Positions 51,976 to 60,224 of a stretch of DNA of 64,000 nt are shown piece by piece. The stretch is from CAWFGW01 sp963849955 (GTDB lineage Bacteria; Bacteroidota; Bacteroidia; Cytophagales; JAAEPT01). Under the pieces are notes generated by a model. It was not told the origin of the DNA, searched no databases, and worked only from the letters and a program-made list of their open reading frames with translations. Where the stretch lies: NCBI GenBank assembly GCA_963849955.1, contig CAWKJU010000003.1:37617-101616 (forward strand), written 5' to 3'. Numbering within the stretch: the stretch's first letter is position 1; each line of letters opens with the position of its first letter. Both the position numbers and the translations under genes were made by a program.

Positions 51976-52587
51976 ATGAAAAATCTAGTCAAAAACACTC
52001 AACTTATAGGTATAATTTTATTAATGGTGTTTGCTTCTTCGTGCAGTAAAGAAGATGGAACGCAAGGACCTCGAGGTGCACAAGGACCCGCAGGGCCTCA
52101 AGGACAACAAGGTGCACAGGGACCTGAAGGACCACAAGGCGATCCAGGAACAGCAAATGTTATGTATAGTGAATGGTTAGATCAAGATTGGAACTTTACA
52201 GATGGTGCCAATTTTAAAACAATGTTGGTAAAAGATACTAATGTGACAAATAGTTTTCTAGAAAAAGGAGGGATTGTTTTAGGATTTTTCCGATTTCAGA
52301 ATAATGTGCCTTATCAACTTCCCTATCAGAATTTTGCATCAAACAATGTTAGAACTTGTTATCCGGTTCATTTTACTACGGAAGGAAATGTTCGTTTTAA
52401 CATTCAAAGTACTGATGGCACAGCCTTAACGGATAGTGAGGTGAATGGTTCAGGATCAAATGTTAATGCCCAATATAAGTATGTCCTTATTCCTGGTGGA
52501 ATCGCTCTAAAAGGAGCGAGAAGTACATTTAAGTGGGAAGATCTTTCCTATAAAGAAGTATGTGACCAGTTAGGAATCGACTACTGA
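51976..52587 (+). CDS. Collagen-like lipoprotein (paralog 2)
   Basis: 203 aa. Signal peptide with lipobox-like ASSC (Cys23), then SKEDGTQGPRGAQGPAGP and further, about ten Gly-Xaa-Yaa triplets (residues 28-58) ending GDPG. The remaining 140 residues are a beta-rich domain (YSEWLDQDWNFTDG ... YVLIPGGIALKGARS). Collagen-like triplets make trimeric stalks in many surface proteins; here the stalk is short. The C terminus (WEDLSYKEVCDQLGIDY) resembles the end of the lipoprotein at 45045. Monocistronic, with terminator at 52589-52625. Confidence 0.85.
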   Translation: MKNLVKNTQLIGIILLMVFASSCSKEDGTQGPRGAQGPAGPQGQQGAQGPEGPQGDPGTANVMYSEWLDQDWNFTDGANFKTMLVKDTNVTNSFLEKGGIVLGFFRFQNNVPYQLPYQNFASNNVRTCYPVHFTTEGNVRFNIQSTDGTALTDSEVNGSGSNVNAQYKYVLIPGGIALKGARSTFKWEDLSYKEVCDQLGIDY

Positions 52588-52588
52588 T

Positions 52589-52625
52589 TAAAAAAAACCG
52601 GAGCTCACACTTCGGTTTTTCTTTT
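52589..52625 (+). terminator. Terminator of the collagen-like lipoprotein gene
   Basis: AAAACCGGAG (52594-52603) pairs with CTTCGGTTTT (52610-52619), one G-U pair, loop CTCACA, followed by a T-rich tail. Confidence 0.85.
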
Positions 52626-52717
52626 AGAACCAGACGTAGAATTATCATCGACTATAATTACATTAGTAAATAAGCCAGTTACGCATTACCGTGCCTTTCA
52701 TAGACATAAATTAATAG

Positions 52718-53281
52718 ATGGACAACTTCATCAATCACCTACAATCCATTTATAAACTTGGTTTAGCTGCGCAAACGGCATTGAGAGCACATTTAAAACC
52801 TAAGACCTTAGCGAAAGGTGATTTTCTATTGAAAGAAGGTACAGTTTGTCATCATCTTTATTTTTTAGAAACTGGCTGTTTGCGCGGGTTTTATAATTTG
52901 GACGGCAAAGAGATTACTCATTGGTTTGGCTTTGAGAATGATTTTGTCACCTCGTTTTATAGTTTTATCACACAAAAGCCAAGTGTTGAAAATTTACAGG
53001 TGTTAGAAAATTCGGAACTATGGTCCATTTCGTATGAATCATTAATGAAGTTGTATGACGAATTCCCTGAGATTGAACGCTTGGGTAGAATGGCAAACGA
53101 AAAATATTATATCCGTTTAGAAGAGCGTTATGTCAATTTTCAATTTAAAACAGCTGCAGAGCGCTATGAACTATTATTAGAAAAAATGCCACATATTTTG
53201 CAACGAGTAGCTTTGGGCTATGTTGCGTCTTATTTAGGTATAAGCCAAGAAACTTTAAGTAGAATACGAGCTAAGTCCTAG
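52718..53281 (+). CDS. Crp/Fnr-family transcriptional regulator
   Basis: 187 aa. Residues 25-115 are a cyclic-nucleotide-binding-type beta roll (LAKGDFLLKEGTVCHHLYFLE, TGCLRGFYNLDGKEITHWFG). The C terminus has a short winged HTH (RVALGYVASYLGISQETLSRIRA). The typical cAMP phosphate-binding Arg-Ser pair is absent, so the ligand is unknown. The yiaA-like gene lies 79 bp downstream on the same strand and may be co-regulated. Confidence 0.93.
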   Translation: MDNFINHLQSIYKLGLAAQTALRAHLKPKTLAKGDFLLKEGTVCHHLYFLETGCLRGFYNLDGKEITHWFGFENDFVTSFYSFITQKPSVENLQVLENSELWSISYESLMKLYDEFPEIERLGRMANEKYYIRLEERYVNFQFKTAAERYELLLEKMPHILQRVALGYVASYLGISQETLSRIRAKS

Positions 53282-53360
53282 TTGTTCCTTTTTTGACATA
53301 TGTCAAAAGAATCCATTTTTCAAGGGAGTAGTTTTGGTCCATCATCAAAATGAAAAATCT

Positions 53361-53801
53361 ATGGAAACTACAAAGAATCTTAAACCGTCTGGAGCATTTG
53401 TTACCGCTTCGTGGGCAGTATTAATTACAGGTATTGCTTCATTCATTATTGGTTTATGGAATGCGGATATGCAGTTAAATGAAAAAGGTTATTATTTTAC
53501 CGTACTCATGTTTGGTTTGTTTTCGGCTATATCCTTGCAAAAGGCGGTACGTGATCAGTTGGATGGAATTCCAGTGACGAGTGTGTACTATGGCTTAGCT
53601 TGGTTTACCAGTTTGTTGTCTATCGTTTTATTGATTGTTGGGCTTTGGAATGCCTCATTGTTACTCAGTGAAAAAGGATTTTATGGGATGTCTTTTGTTT
53701 TAAGTCTGTTTTCAGCGATTACCGTACAGAAAAATATCCGAGACGCACAAGCGATTGAGGTTATTGAGCCAGTGAAAAAGTCGAATGATTATGAGTTGTA
53801 G
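53361..53801 (+). CDS. YiaA/YiaB-family inner membrane protein
   Basis: 146 aa from the ATG at 53361 (METTKNLKPSGAFVT). It consists of two tandem halves of the same two-helix unit: FIIGLWNADMQLNEKGYYFTV then FSAISLQKAVRDQ, and IVGLWNASLLLSEKGFYG then FSAITVQKNIRD. These GLWNA...L.EKG(F/Y)Y repeats are the YiaA signature. Function unknown, possibly stress-related. Follows the Crp/Fnr gene, with its own terminator at 53812-53848. Confidence 0.92.
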   Translation: METTKNLKPSGAFVTASWAVLITGIASFIIGLWNADMQLNEKGYYFTVLMFGLFSAISLQKAVRDQLDGIPVTSVYYGLAWFTSLLSIVLLIVGLWNASLLLSEKGFYGMSFVLSLFSAITVQKNIRDAQAIEVIEPVKKSNDYEL

Positions 53802-53811
53802 GGAAAATAAT

Positions 53812-53848
53812 AAAAACGGAGAAGTGAGAGCTTCTTCGTTTTTCTATT
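53812..53848 (+). terminator. Terminator of the yiaA-like gene
   Basis: AAAAACGGAGAAG (53812-53824) pairs with CTTCTTCGTTTTT (53831-53843) over 13 bp with one G-U pair, loop TGAGAG. Confidence 0.9.
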
Positions 53849-53854
53849 TAATAT

Positions 53855-53968
53855 ATTCCGCCTTTGTTGGTGTTCTCACCAACAAAAGTAGTACAGCCAA
53901 CCAACTAACGAAAGCAAGCAAAAAGAACGGTGATTAATGAAGTTGTTGGTCATAAGACCAACAACAGC
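53855..53968. repeat. Double-hairpin repeat, copy 1
   Basis: ATTCCGCCTTTGTTGGTG opens a unit with two perfect hairpins. TTTGTTGGTG (53863-53872) pairs with CACCAACAAA (53877-53886), and GTTGTTGGTC (53942-53951) pairs with GACCAACAAC (53956-53965). The same two-hairpin unit occurs at 54902-54986, with a compensating base-pair change in the first stem. This copy abuts a transposase remnant. Confidence 0.7.
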
Positions 53969-53972
53969 TTGA

Positions 53973-54161
53973 AACCCAGTAGAAGCAGGTTTTGTGTTAG
54001 AGCCAGAGTATTGGAAGTATAGTAGTGCCATAGATTATGCAGGAGGAAAAGGGTTGATAGAAATTGATTATATTTATGATAATGATGGTCACGAGCTACA
54101 AGCTCGCGCCAGCAGGGGGACTTTCAAGTGGAGGTTCATTGCCTTTCGATGTTGGAGTTAG
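53973..54161 (+). pseudogene. C-terminal remnant of a REP-associated (IS200-like Y1) transposase
   Basis: One open frame from 53973 to the TAG at 54161 reads NPVEAGFV, three residues, then EYWKYSSAIDYAGGKGLIEI, then DYIYDNDG. The pattern NPVxAGFVxxPExWxYSSAxDY is the well-known C-terminal motif of RAYT/IS200-like transposases. The catalytic HUH and Tyr regions are missing, so the gene is dead. The frame continues into a GAGCT/AGCTC palindrome (54092-54106). Hairpin repeats flank it, as expected for RAYT-associated REP sequences. Confidence 0.7.
54092..54106. repeat. Short palindrome in the transposase remnant
   Basis: CGAGCT, ACA, AGCTCG: a perfect 6-bp stem in the tail of the transposase remnant. 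This may be the hairpin recognised by the ancestral element. Confidence 0.45.
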
Positions 54162-54298
54162 TACTACAAAAAAACTTTGATATTTTATGTGTTGTCAAAT
54201 TAGATTCTATAATACATTTTAAATTGACAATACATAAATACTACTTCAAAAATTGAATACTACTACTTGTTTTGGATAAATATATAATATATTTAGGG

Positions 54299-54778
54299 AT
54301 GTTTAATGAGTTTTTTGAATATGATATTGGTTTAATAGATGCTAAGCTATTGGAAACCATTGTAAAGTCAATTGAAAAAGATTTAAAGTCTCAAGGTATT
54401 TTTGAGTGTTCTATAAATTATAACTCTATTTTTTTTAAAGGTAAAGGGACTGTTAATAACGTGCATCCGTTTAATTCAATTGATTATTGTGAAATAATTA
54501 TAGATTTAAAAAATGGTTTATTAAAATATGAAATCACATACAGTAACCTGTTTGTATCTGCTATTATTTATATGCTCATATCAGTTCTTTCCATTATTTT
54601 CTTTGAATTTAATTTATTATTGTTATTTGTAGCCCCATTTTTTCTGTTGTTTTTTTACTTACTTTCTTTAAATATAAAAAACACCCATGCATCTTATGCA
54701 GAAAGTCTAGTAGGATTGATTGATGAACTAGTAAATGAGTCTGTCTCTTCTCCCGCTAGTCCGAGCATGTCCAAATAG
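54299..54778 (+). CDS. Orphan membrane protein ORF
   Basis: Not recognised. ATG at 54299 gives 159 aa; a TTG nine codons upstream would add MDKYIIYLG. Residues 1-85 are soluble and acidic (FNEFFEYDIGLIDAKLLETIV ... SINYNSIFFKGKG). Two hydrophobic helices follow at about 88-110 and 112-130, with a Ser/Pro-rich tail. The surroundings (hairpin repeats on both sides, transposase remnant upstream, own terminator downstream, strong A/T bias) suggest an acquired or relocated gene. Confidence 0.6.
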   Translation: MFNEFFEYDIGLIDAKLLETIVKSIEKDLKSQGIFECSINYNSIFFKGKGTVNNVHPFNSIDYCEIIIDLKNGLLKYEITYSNLFVSAIIYMLISVLSIIFFEFNLLLLFVAPFFLLFFYLLSLNIKNTHASYAESLVGLIDELVNESVSSPASPSMSK

Positions 54779-54839
54779 ACAAACAGGCTAGTTCAAGTTT
54801 GAAACTTGGACAACAACCCTTGGGCATATCAACAAAGAT

Positions 54840-54868
54840 AAGAAGAGTGGCAATGCTGCTCTTTTTTG
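54840..54868 (+). terminator. Terminator of the orphan ORF
   Basis: AAGAGTGGC (54843-54851) pairs with GCTGCTCTT (54855-54863), two G-U pairs, loop AAT, then a T run. It lies about 60 bp after the stop. Confidence 0.75.
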
Positions 54869-54901
54869 GTTTAAGAAATGGTGGGTTTAAAGTGTTGAGC
54901 C

Positions 54902-54986
54902 ATTCCGCCCTTGTTGGTGTTGTCCACCAACAAGCCGTAACTCCCTCGTCTACCTCGTGCACCACGGTCACAAGACCAACAACGGC
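54902..54986. repeat. Double-hairpin repeat, copy 2
   Basis: ATTCCGCCCTTGTTGGTG begins the unit. CTTGTTGGTG (54910-54919) pairs with CACCAACAAG (54925-54934). A second, shorter stem GGTC/GACC (54966-54977) corresponds to the second hairpin of copy 1 at 53942-53965. Relative to copy 1 the outermost pair of stem 1 changed from T-A to C-G, keeping the pairing. It lies just before the moxR stop codon. Confidence 0.7.
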
Positions 54987-55009
54987 ATCAAAAAGCGCTT
55001 CAGGTAAAT

Positions 55010-55975
55010 CTAAAACAACTGCTTAATAATCTCATCCACCGAAATACCTTCCGCTTCCGCTTTAAAGTTTCTAATTACACGGTGTCTTAAAATAGGGATA
55101 GCCACAGCTTGTACATCCTCAATGTCTGGGGAGTATTTTCCATTTAACAACGCATTGCACTTTGCCCCTAAGATTAAAAATTGAGAAGCACGTGGTCCAG
55201 CACCCAACTCTAACAGGTCTTTTGTGATTTCTGCTGCATTTGCGTTATCAGGTCGTGTTTTTTGAACTAAGGAAACCGCATATTCAATAACATTATCTGT
55301 TACAGGCACTTTTCTTACCAACTCCTGAAAACCTAGAATATCAGCAGCATTTAAGATGTGGTTTACCTTCGTTTTTCTCTCGGTAGTCGTATTTTTAATC
55401 ACATCCACTTCTTCTTGAAAAGAAGGGTAGTTCACTACGATGTTAAACATAAACCGGTCTTGTTGTGCTTCAGGTAGGGGATAGGTACCTTCTTGTTCAA
55501 TGGGGTTTTGAGTAGCTAACACAAAGAAAGGCGGTTCCAGTTGGTAGTTTACCCCAGCAATCGTCACAGTTTTCTCCTGCATCGCTTCTAAGAGCGCAGC
55601 CTGTGTTTTTGGTGGTGTTCGGTTAATTTCATCTGCTAATACAATGTTGGAGAAAATTGGTCCCTTCACAAAGTTGAGCTCACGGTTGGCATTCAACGTT
55701 TCACTTCCTGTAATGTCAGAAGGCATTAAGTCAGGTGTAAACTGAATTCGATTAAACGACAAGTCTAGCACTTCTGAGATCGTTTTTACTAATAACGTTT
55801 TTGCCAATCCAGGTACACCAACAAGCAAGGAATGGCTTTGACAAAAAATAGATGTTAACACCAGACGAATAACTTCGTCTTGCCCAACAATTACTTGAGC
55901 TATTTCTTTGGTAAGTTTTGAGTATGCTTCATTAAAAGCCTTTGCAGCTTCTACATCGTTGGTTGGTATGCTCAT
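55010..55975 (-). CDS. MoxR-family AAA+ ATPase
   Basis: Cytosolic chaperone-type ATPase often linked to VWA-domain proteins and cofactor insertion. 321 aa. Walker A GVPGLAKTLLVKT near residue 48, Walker B NIVLADEINRTPPKTQAALLEAMQE near 110, sensor motif PFFVLATQNPIEQEGTYPLPEAQ near 150. No VWA gene lies in the visible part; instead the gene closes the run of periplasmic foldase genes 3 bp after the SurA-like gene. Confidence 0.95.
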   Translation of the reverse strand: MSIPTNDVEAAKAFNEAYSKLTKEIAQVIVGQDEVIRLVLTSIFCQSHSLLVGVPGLAKTLLVKTISEVLDLSFNRIQFTPDLMPSDITGSETLNANRELNFVKGPIFSNIVLADEINRTPPKTQAALLEAMQEKTVTIAGVNYQLEPPFFVLATQNPIEQEGTYPLPEAQQDRFMFNIVVNYPSFQEEVDVIKNTTTERKTKVNHILNAADILGFQELVRKVPVTDNVIEYAVSLVQKTRPDNANAAEITKDLLELGAGPRASQFLILGAKCNALLNGKYSPDIEDVQAVAIPILRHRVIRNFKAEAEGISVDEIIKQLF

Positions 55976-55978
55976 AGT

Positions 55979-57337
55979 TTACGGGGTGGCTAAAATTTCA
56001 CAGTTTTGGTACTCATCATCAATAGAGATAAAAACCTCTGTCTTGGTGGTGTTAAACCATTCGGTTACTTTCTTGTTTTGTTTCTCCGCTAAAGCAGCGC
56101 TATAAATTTTTTGGTAGTCATCTTTTAAGTTGGCTTCATGAGGTTTTATTCGTGCTTTGAGGTACACTATCCTCATCGCTTTTTTACCGTCAGGAAGCGT
56201 GTAAGGAAGCGGCTCAGAGACTTCTCCAACCTTCATGTTATCAATTAAGAAATACAAGGTAGGGTCAATGTTTTCAGCAGGCACGCGGTTGTTCCCCTGA
56301 TCATCTAAGAAGAAACCACCACTTGGTTTAGTACCAGGATCGTCTGTGTACTGGTAAGCAAGTCGGCTAAAGTTGACAGAGTCGTCCACGATTTTGGTAC
56401 GTAAGCTGTCGAGAAATAGGGCTGCACCCTCAAGGTCGTCCGAAGAGGTAGCAGGTTTTAAAAGAATATGTCGTGAGTTGTATTCATTCCCTCTTTTTTC
56501 AATCAGCTGGATCAGGTGAAAGCCAAACTGTGACTCTACAATATCTGAAACCTCACCAGGCTTTAGTCGCAAAGCTGCGGCTTCATACGGAGGGACAAGC
56601 TCCCCGCGTTTGAAAAAGCCCAGTTCACCACCATTTCTAGCTGATCCTGGGTCCTGGGAATATTCAGTAGCAAAAGCACCAAAGCTTTCACCCGCTTCAA
56701 TTTTACTTTTTATGGAGCTCAGTTGTTCAATGATTTCTTGTTTAGCCACATTGCTCACAATGGGTAACTTCACAATGTGTCCTACTTCTACTTCAGTAGA
56801 AAAATAGGGAAGGCTGTCTTTAGGTATTGCTTTAAAAAAGGTTTTCACTTCAGCAGGGGTCACCACGACACCTTCGCTTATTTTACCTTGCATTCGCTGA
56901 ACAATCATTTGTTCTTCTACTTGTTCGCGTAGCTCTTCTTTTATTTGTGCAGCTGTTTTACCATAGTTTTGAATGAGTTTTTTTTCATCGCCACCAAATT
57001 GTTGCATCACCATCTGCATTCGTCTATCGAGTTGATCCTGCACTTGACCAGGCTCTACCGTTACGGAGTCAATCGCAGCTTTAGCAATTAATACTTTATT
57101 GATAATTAAGGTTTCCAAGACCTTGCAACGCATGTTCTCAGGGGAGAAAAGGCCATTCCCATCAAACTGTAGGTAGGCAATGTCCAACTCCGACTTCATG
57201 ATGATTTCATCGTCCACTTTGGACACAATTTTTTCAATCACTTGACCTTTTGGTGGCTGGGCCAAAGCAACAAGCGCACTAATACTAACTAGTGCTGTTA
57301 ATACTAATTTATTTGTAATATTCAATCGACTGATCAT
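55979..57337 (-). CDS. SurA-like periplasmic peptidyl-prolyl isomerase
   Basis: Outer-membrane-protein chaperone of the SurA/parvulin type. The ATG at 57337 (MISRLNITNKLVLTALVSIS) starts a signal peptide and gives 452 aa; it overlaps the upstream gene by 29 bp. Residues 30-160 are the chaperone N domain (KIVSKVDDEIIMKSELDIAY). Two parvulin domains follow, from about 180: EVEVGHIVKLPIVSNVAKQEI, then AFATEYSQDPGSARNGGELGFF and VESQFGFHLIQLIEKRG; the second near 300 starts YNSRHILLKPATS. Last but one gene of the foldase set. Confidence 0.94.
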   Translation of the reverse strand: MISRLNITNKLVLTALVSISALVALAQPPKGQVIEKIVSKVDDEIIMKSELDIAYLQFDGNGLFSPENMRCKVLETLIINKVLIAKAAIDSVTVEPGQVQDQLDRRMQMVMQQFGGDEKKLIQNYGKTAAQIKEELREQVEEQMIVQRMQGKISEGVVVTPAEVKTFFKAIPKDSLPYFSTEVEVGHIVKLPIVSNVAKQEIIEQLSSIKSKIEAGESFGAFATEYSQDPGSARNGGELGFFKRGELVPPYEAAALRLKPGEVSDIVESQFGFHLIQLIEKRGNEYNSRHILLKPATSSDDLEGAALFLDSLRTKIVDDSVNFSRLAYQYTDDPGTKPSGGFFLDDQGNNRVPAENIDPTLYFLIDNMKVGEVSEPLPYTLPDGKKAMRIVYLKARIKPHEANLKDDYQKIYSAALAEKQNKKVTEWFNTTKTEVFISIDDEYQNCEILATP

Positions 57338-58166
57338 CCAGTGCTTCTTTAAAGAGTTTTTCTTCAACATTTTTAATTAGTGCCAACTTACGTTGGTTGT
57401 AAATGATGTTACTAATTTCGTTTTTACGAAACTGTAAAGGCGATATTTCATTTTTCATTTTCGATTCAATTACGCGCAAGAAGTAGTAATATTCACCGTC
57501 ATATTTTGAGGTATTGCTTGGGTACTGAAGAAAGCTGACTTGATCATCTATTTTCTGGTATGGACTGCCAAACACCACTTCGTTGTAATTAAACCATAGG
57601 GAGTCATTTAAGATATACTGATCCGCATTTTCGATACAATACTCTTTTAAGAAAGCCTTTTTTTCATTATTGTTTGATTGAAACGCATATTTAAAATTAT
57701 TAAGGTTGGGACTATCTTTTTGAATTTTTGCATAGTAACCTTTGATAATATTTTGTTTTAACTCATAATCCGCTTTGTGTTTGTCGTAATAAGCTTCAAT
57801 CTCAGCATTGGAAATAAGCGTGTCTAAGTTGGAGTTGATTAACGATTTTTCAAATTCATAAGCAATTAATTGGTATTTCAATTCTTCCGCTTTCAGTTCT
57901 ATGGCATCAATATCAATGTTGTCATTCTCCAGAGCTTTTTCAGCTATTACTTGATGTTGAGCCCATTCTCTGATGAATTTTTGCACTAGTTGAGCGCTGT
58001 CTTCTTTGGTTAACCCGGCAAAATTTAACCCTGCTAATTCCGATGGGTACAGATAGTTATCATAAGCCCGAGCGATGGGTGATTCGTCACCAACCGCTTT
58101 AGATTTTTTGAAGAACTGACAACCACTTATTGTCAAGAGTAGAAATAAGTATATGGATAATCTCAC
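57309..58166 (-). CDS. Hypothetical lipoprotein of the foldase operon
   Basis: 285 aa. Signal peptide with lipobox TISGC (Cys16). The rest is mostly helical (LVQKFIREWAQHQVIAEKALEN, IELKAEELKYQLIAYEFEKSL) and resembles the SurA/PpiD N-terminal chaperone domain without a parvulin domain. The conserved position between two parvulin genes suggests a chaperone partner. It begins 1 bp after the stop of the 662-aa parvulin gene, and the SurA gene starts 29 bp before its own stop. Confidence 0.8.
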   Translation of the reverse strand: MRLSIYLFLLLTISGCQFFKKSKAVGDESPIARAYDNYLYPSELAGLNFAGLTKEDSAQLVQKFIREWAQHQVIAEKALENDNIDIDAIELKAEELKYQLIAYEFEKSLINSNLDTLISNAEIEAYYDKHKADYELKQNIIKGYYAKIQKDSPNLNNFKYAFQSNNNEKKAFLKEYCIENADQYILNDSLWFNYNEVVFGSPYQKIDDQVSFLQYPSNTSKYDGEYYYFLRVIESKMKNEISPLQFRKNEISNIIYNQRKLALIKNVEEKLFKEALDDQSIEYYK

Positions 58167-58167
58167 G

Positions 58168-60156
58168 TTATTCTTTCACTAACTTTTTCAATTCAACCTG
58201 GTTGATCTCAATTTCTTTTTCTTTTTTAAGACTTTCAATCCACTCTCTTTCTAAGTAGTTCTGATAGTCAGAAATGATGATGCCTCTTGCTTCATTAAGC
58301 GCTTTGGTAGCTGCAGGCTTAACTTCCGATATCTTAACCAGGTATTGTTTGTCACCTACAGTTACTTCATGAAGACCAACAGTCCACTCAGCGGCATCTA
58401 CGATTACGTTTTGTTCTTTTTCGAATACGCCATTTTCAATGTTTAACATTAAGGAAGATTCTTTATTGTATTTGGTAATTAATTCTTCTTTCGTCAAACT
58501 ATCCGCAATATCTTTTTTAAGCGCCTTGATTTTGCTATAATCTTCTAAAGCATAAATGGTAGCCGTAGCGCGTTCTTTCCATTGGTACTTTTCTTTATTC
58601 GCTTCGTAATACGCTTTTAAGCCTACAGTGTCCTTCACTGCTTTGCTCCAAACCATGTCGTCCATTAATTGAAACAATAAGATGCCGTCACGGTATTCTT
58701 TGATAAGCATTTTATAATCAAGGTATTTGTCAGCAAGGTGCGACTCTTCGTAGTCATAGATAGTTTCGTTGATAAATCGGTTATAAAACGAAGTCATTAA
58801 AACATCGGGAGCAGTACAGATTTTTTTTCTGTTTTGATTGTTTTCGACATACTCAAAGAAATCTTTCACGGAATAAGGAACACTGTTGATGGTTAGCAAG
58901 GTGTTGCTTAAGTTTTTCTCTTCAGTGTTTTTCCAATTACCTTCTGCTAAGCTTGAGTCACCTTTGCTTAGCACATAAGCTTTCATTGCAGGTACTTCAA
59001 CTATTTTGTTTTCTGTTTTTAATCGTTTGATTAAAGCATTGTAGCTAAGTTTTGATCGGGAATCTCTTTTTACTTTTTTCTCCAAATCAGCTTTCGACTC
59101 GTCAAATGGTTTGATTTCTATTTTTTCGATAAGTTTAATGATGTGCCAGCCGTAAGTACTTTTAACCGGTGTGCTAATTTCTCCAACCGTATTCAACGAG
59201 AATGCTTTTTCCTCAAATGCTGGAGCTCCTAGTCTTCCTCCTAGTTTAAAAGGTTGCAACTCACCATTTTGAGATTTTGTTGGTTCATGCTCGCTAAATT
59301 GGGAAACTAGCTCATTCCAATCGCCACCGTTTTGAAGACGAGCATAGATTTCATCAATTTTCTTTTTAGCAGCTAGTGAGTCCGCTTTGTCTAATCCATT
59401 GGGTGCTTGAATCATGATGTGAGCAACTTTTACTTCGCCTTTCGATTCTCTTTTGTCATTTACTTTAATTAGGTGGTAGCCAAACTGTGTGCGTACAGGC
59501 ATTGAAACTTCACCAACAGCCGTATTAAATGCAGCACTTTCAAATGGATAGACCATGCTAAATGCAGTGAAGTAACCCAATTGACCACTATTACCTGCCC
59601 GTCCTTCGATACCTTGCGCTGAAGGGTCATCCGAGTGTTTTACAGCTAACTCGCCAAAATTTTCTCCAGCTAGCGCTTTATTTCGAATTTCTATTGCTTT
59701 GTTGTAAGCAATTAAACTGTCTTCCGGACAAGCATCCTCAGGGACTTTAATAAGAATGTGAGATGCATTTACCTCATATTTTAAGCGATCATAAGCCTCT
59801 TGAACTAATTTTTCGTTAAAAGTTTTTTCACTTAAATAAGGTTTTGCTAGTTGTGTTTTATATCCTTCAAGTTCTTGAATAAATGAAGGTACCGTATCCA
59901 GTTCTAAACGTTCTGCTTCTAAGACTTTTAGTTTGAATTTAACAAATAAATCCATGTACTCATTCAAGCTCTTTTCAGTAAAAGCATCTTCAGATTTTGA
60001 GTTGTTTTTATTGTAGATGTATTTAAATTCCGAAACGCTTACTTTATGGTCTCCAATTTTTAGAATGGTAGGGCTTTCTTTTGTTTTTGAAGTTTTTGAT
60101 GAATTACATCCAACAATGGCTAATGCCAAAAACAAATACTTCGAAATTCTTTTCAT
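58168..60156 (-). CDS. Two-domain parvulin-type peptidyl-prolyl isomerase lipoprotein
   Basis: Periplasmic foldase. The ATG at 60156 (MKRISKYLFLALAIVGC) makes a lipoprotein signal with Cys17, giving 662 aa; the upstream TTG start is implausible. Residues 35-120 are helical, then two parvulin domains: ASHILIKVPEDACPEDSL to FGYHLIKVNDKRES (about 125-240) and VKVAHIMIQAPNGLDKADS to YGWHIIKLIEKIE (about 245-355). The remaining C-terminal 300 residues are a PpiD-like helical arm. First of the foldase trio; the anti-sigma-type HATPase gene lies 69 bp upstream. Confidence 0.93.
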   Translation of the reverse strand: MKRISKYLFLALAIVGCNSSKTSKTKESPTILKIGDHKVSVSEFKYIYNKNNSKSEDAFTEKSLNEYMDLFVKFKLKVLEAERLELDTVPSFIQELEGYKTQLAKPYLSEKTFNEKLVQEAYDRLKYEVNASHILIKVPEDACPEDSLIAYNKAIEIRNKALAGENFGELAVKHSDDPSAQGIEGRAGNSGQLGYFTAFSMVYPFESAAFNTAVGEVSMPVRTQFGYHLIKVNDKRESKGEVKVAHIMIQAPNGLDKADSLAAKKKIDEIYARLQNGGDWNELVSQFSEHEPTKSQNGELQPFKLGGRLGAPAFEEKAFSLNTVGEISTPVKSTYGWHIIKLIEKIEIKPFDESKADLEKKVKRDSRSKLSYNALIKRLKTENKIVEVPAMKAYVLSKGDSSLAEGNWKNTEEKNLSNTLLTINSVPYSVKDFFEYVENNQNRKKICTAPDVLMTSFYNRFINETIYDYEESHLADKYLDYKMLIKEYRDGILLFQLMDDMVWSKAVKDTVGLKAYYEANKEKYQWKERATATIYALEDYSKIKALKKDIADSLTKEELITKYNKESSLMLNIENGVFEKEQNVIVDAAEWTVGLHEVTVGDKQYLVKISEVKPAATKALNEARGIIISDYQNYLEREWIESLKKEKEIEINQVELKKLVKE

Positions 60157-60224
60157 AAAAGGTAAGATTTGATTTTTTACTAACCGCAATTTTAAGAATA
60201 ATTATGGCGGAAAGAAAGTCCTTT

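Noticed and set aside
54756..55026. Overlapping open frames on both strands at the end of the repeat segment
   Set aside because: They run through hairpin copy 2 and the terminator and have repeat-derived composition; not believed to be genes.
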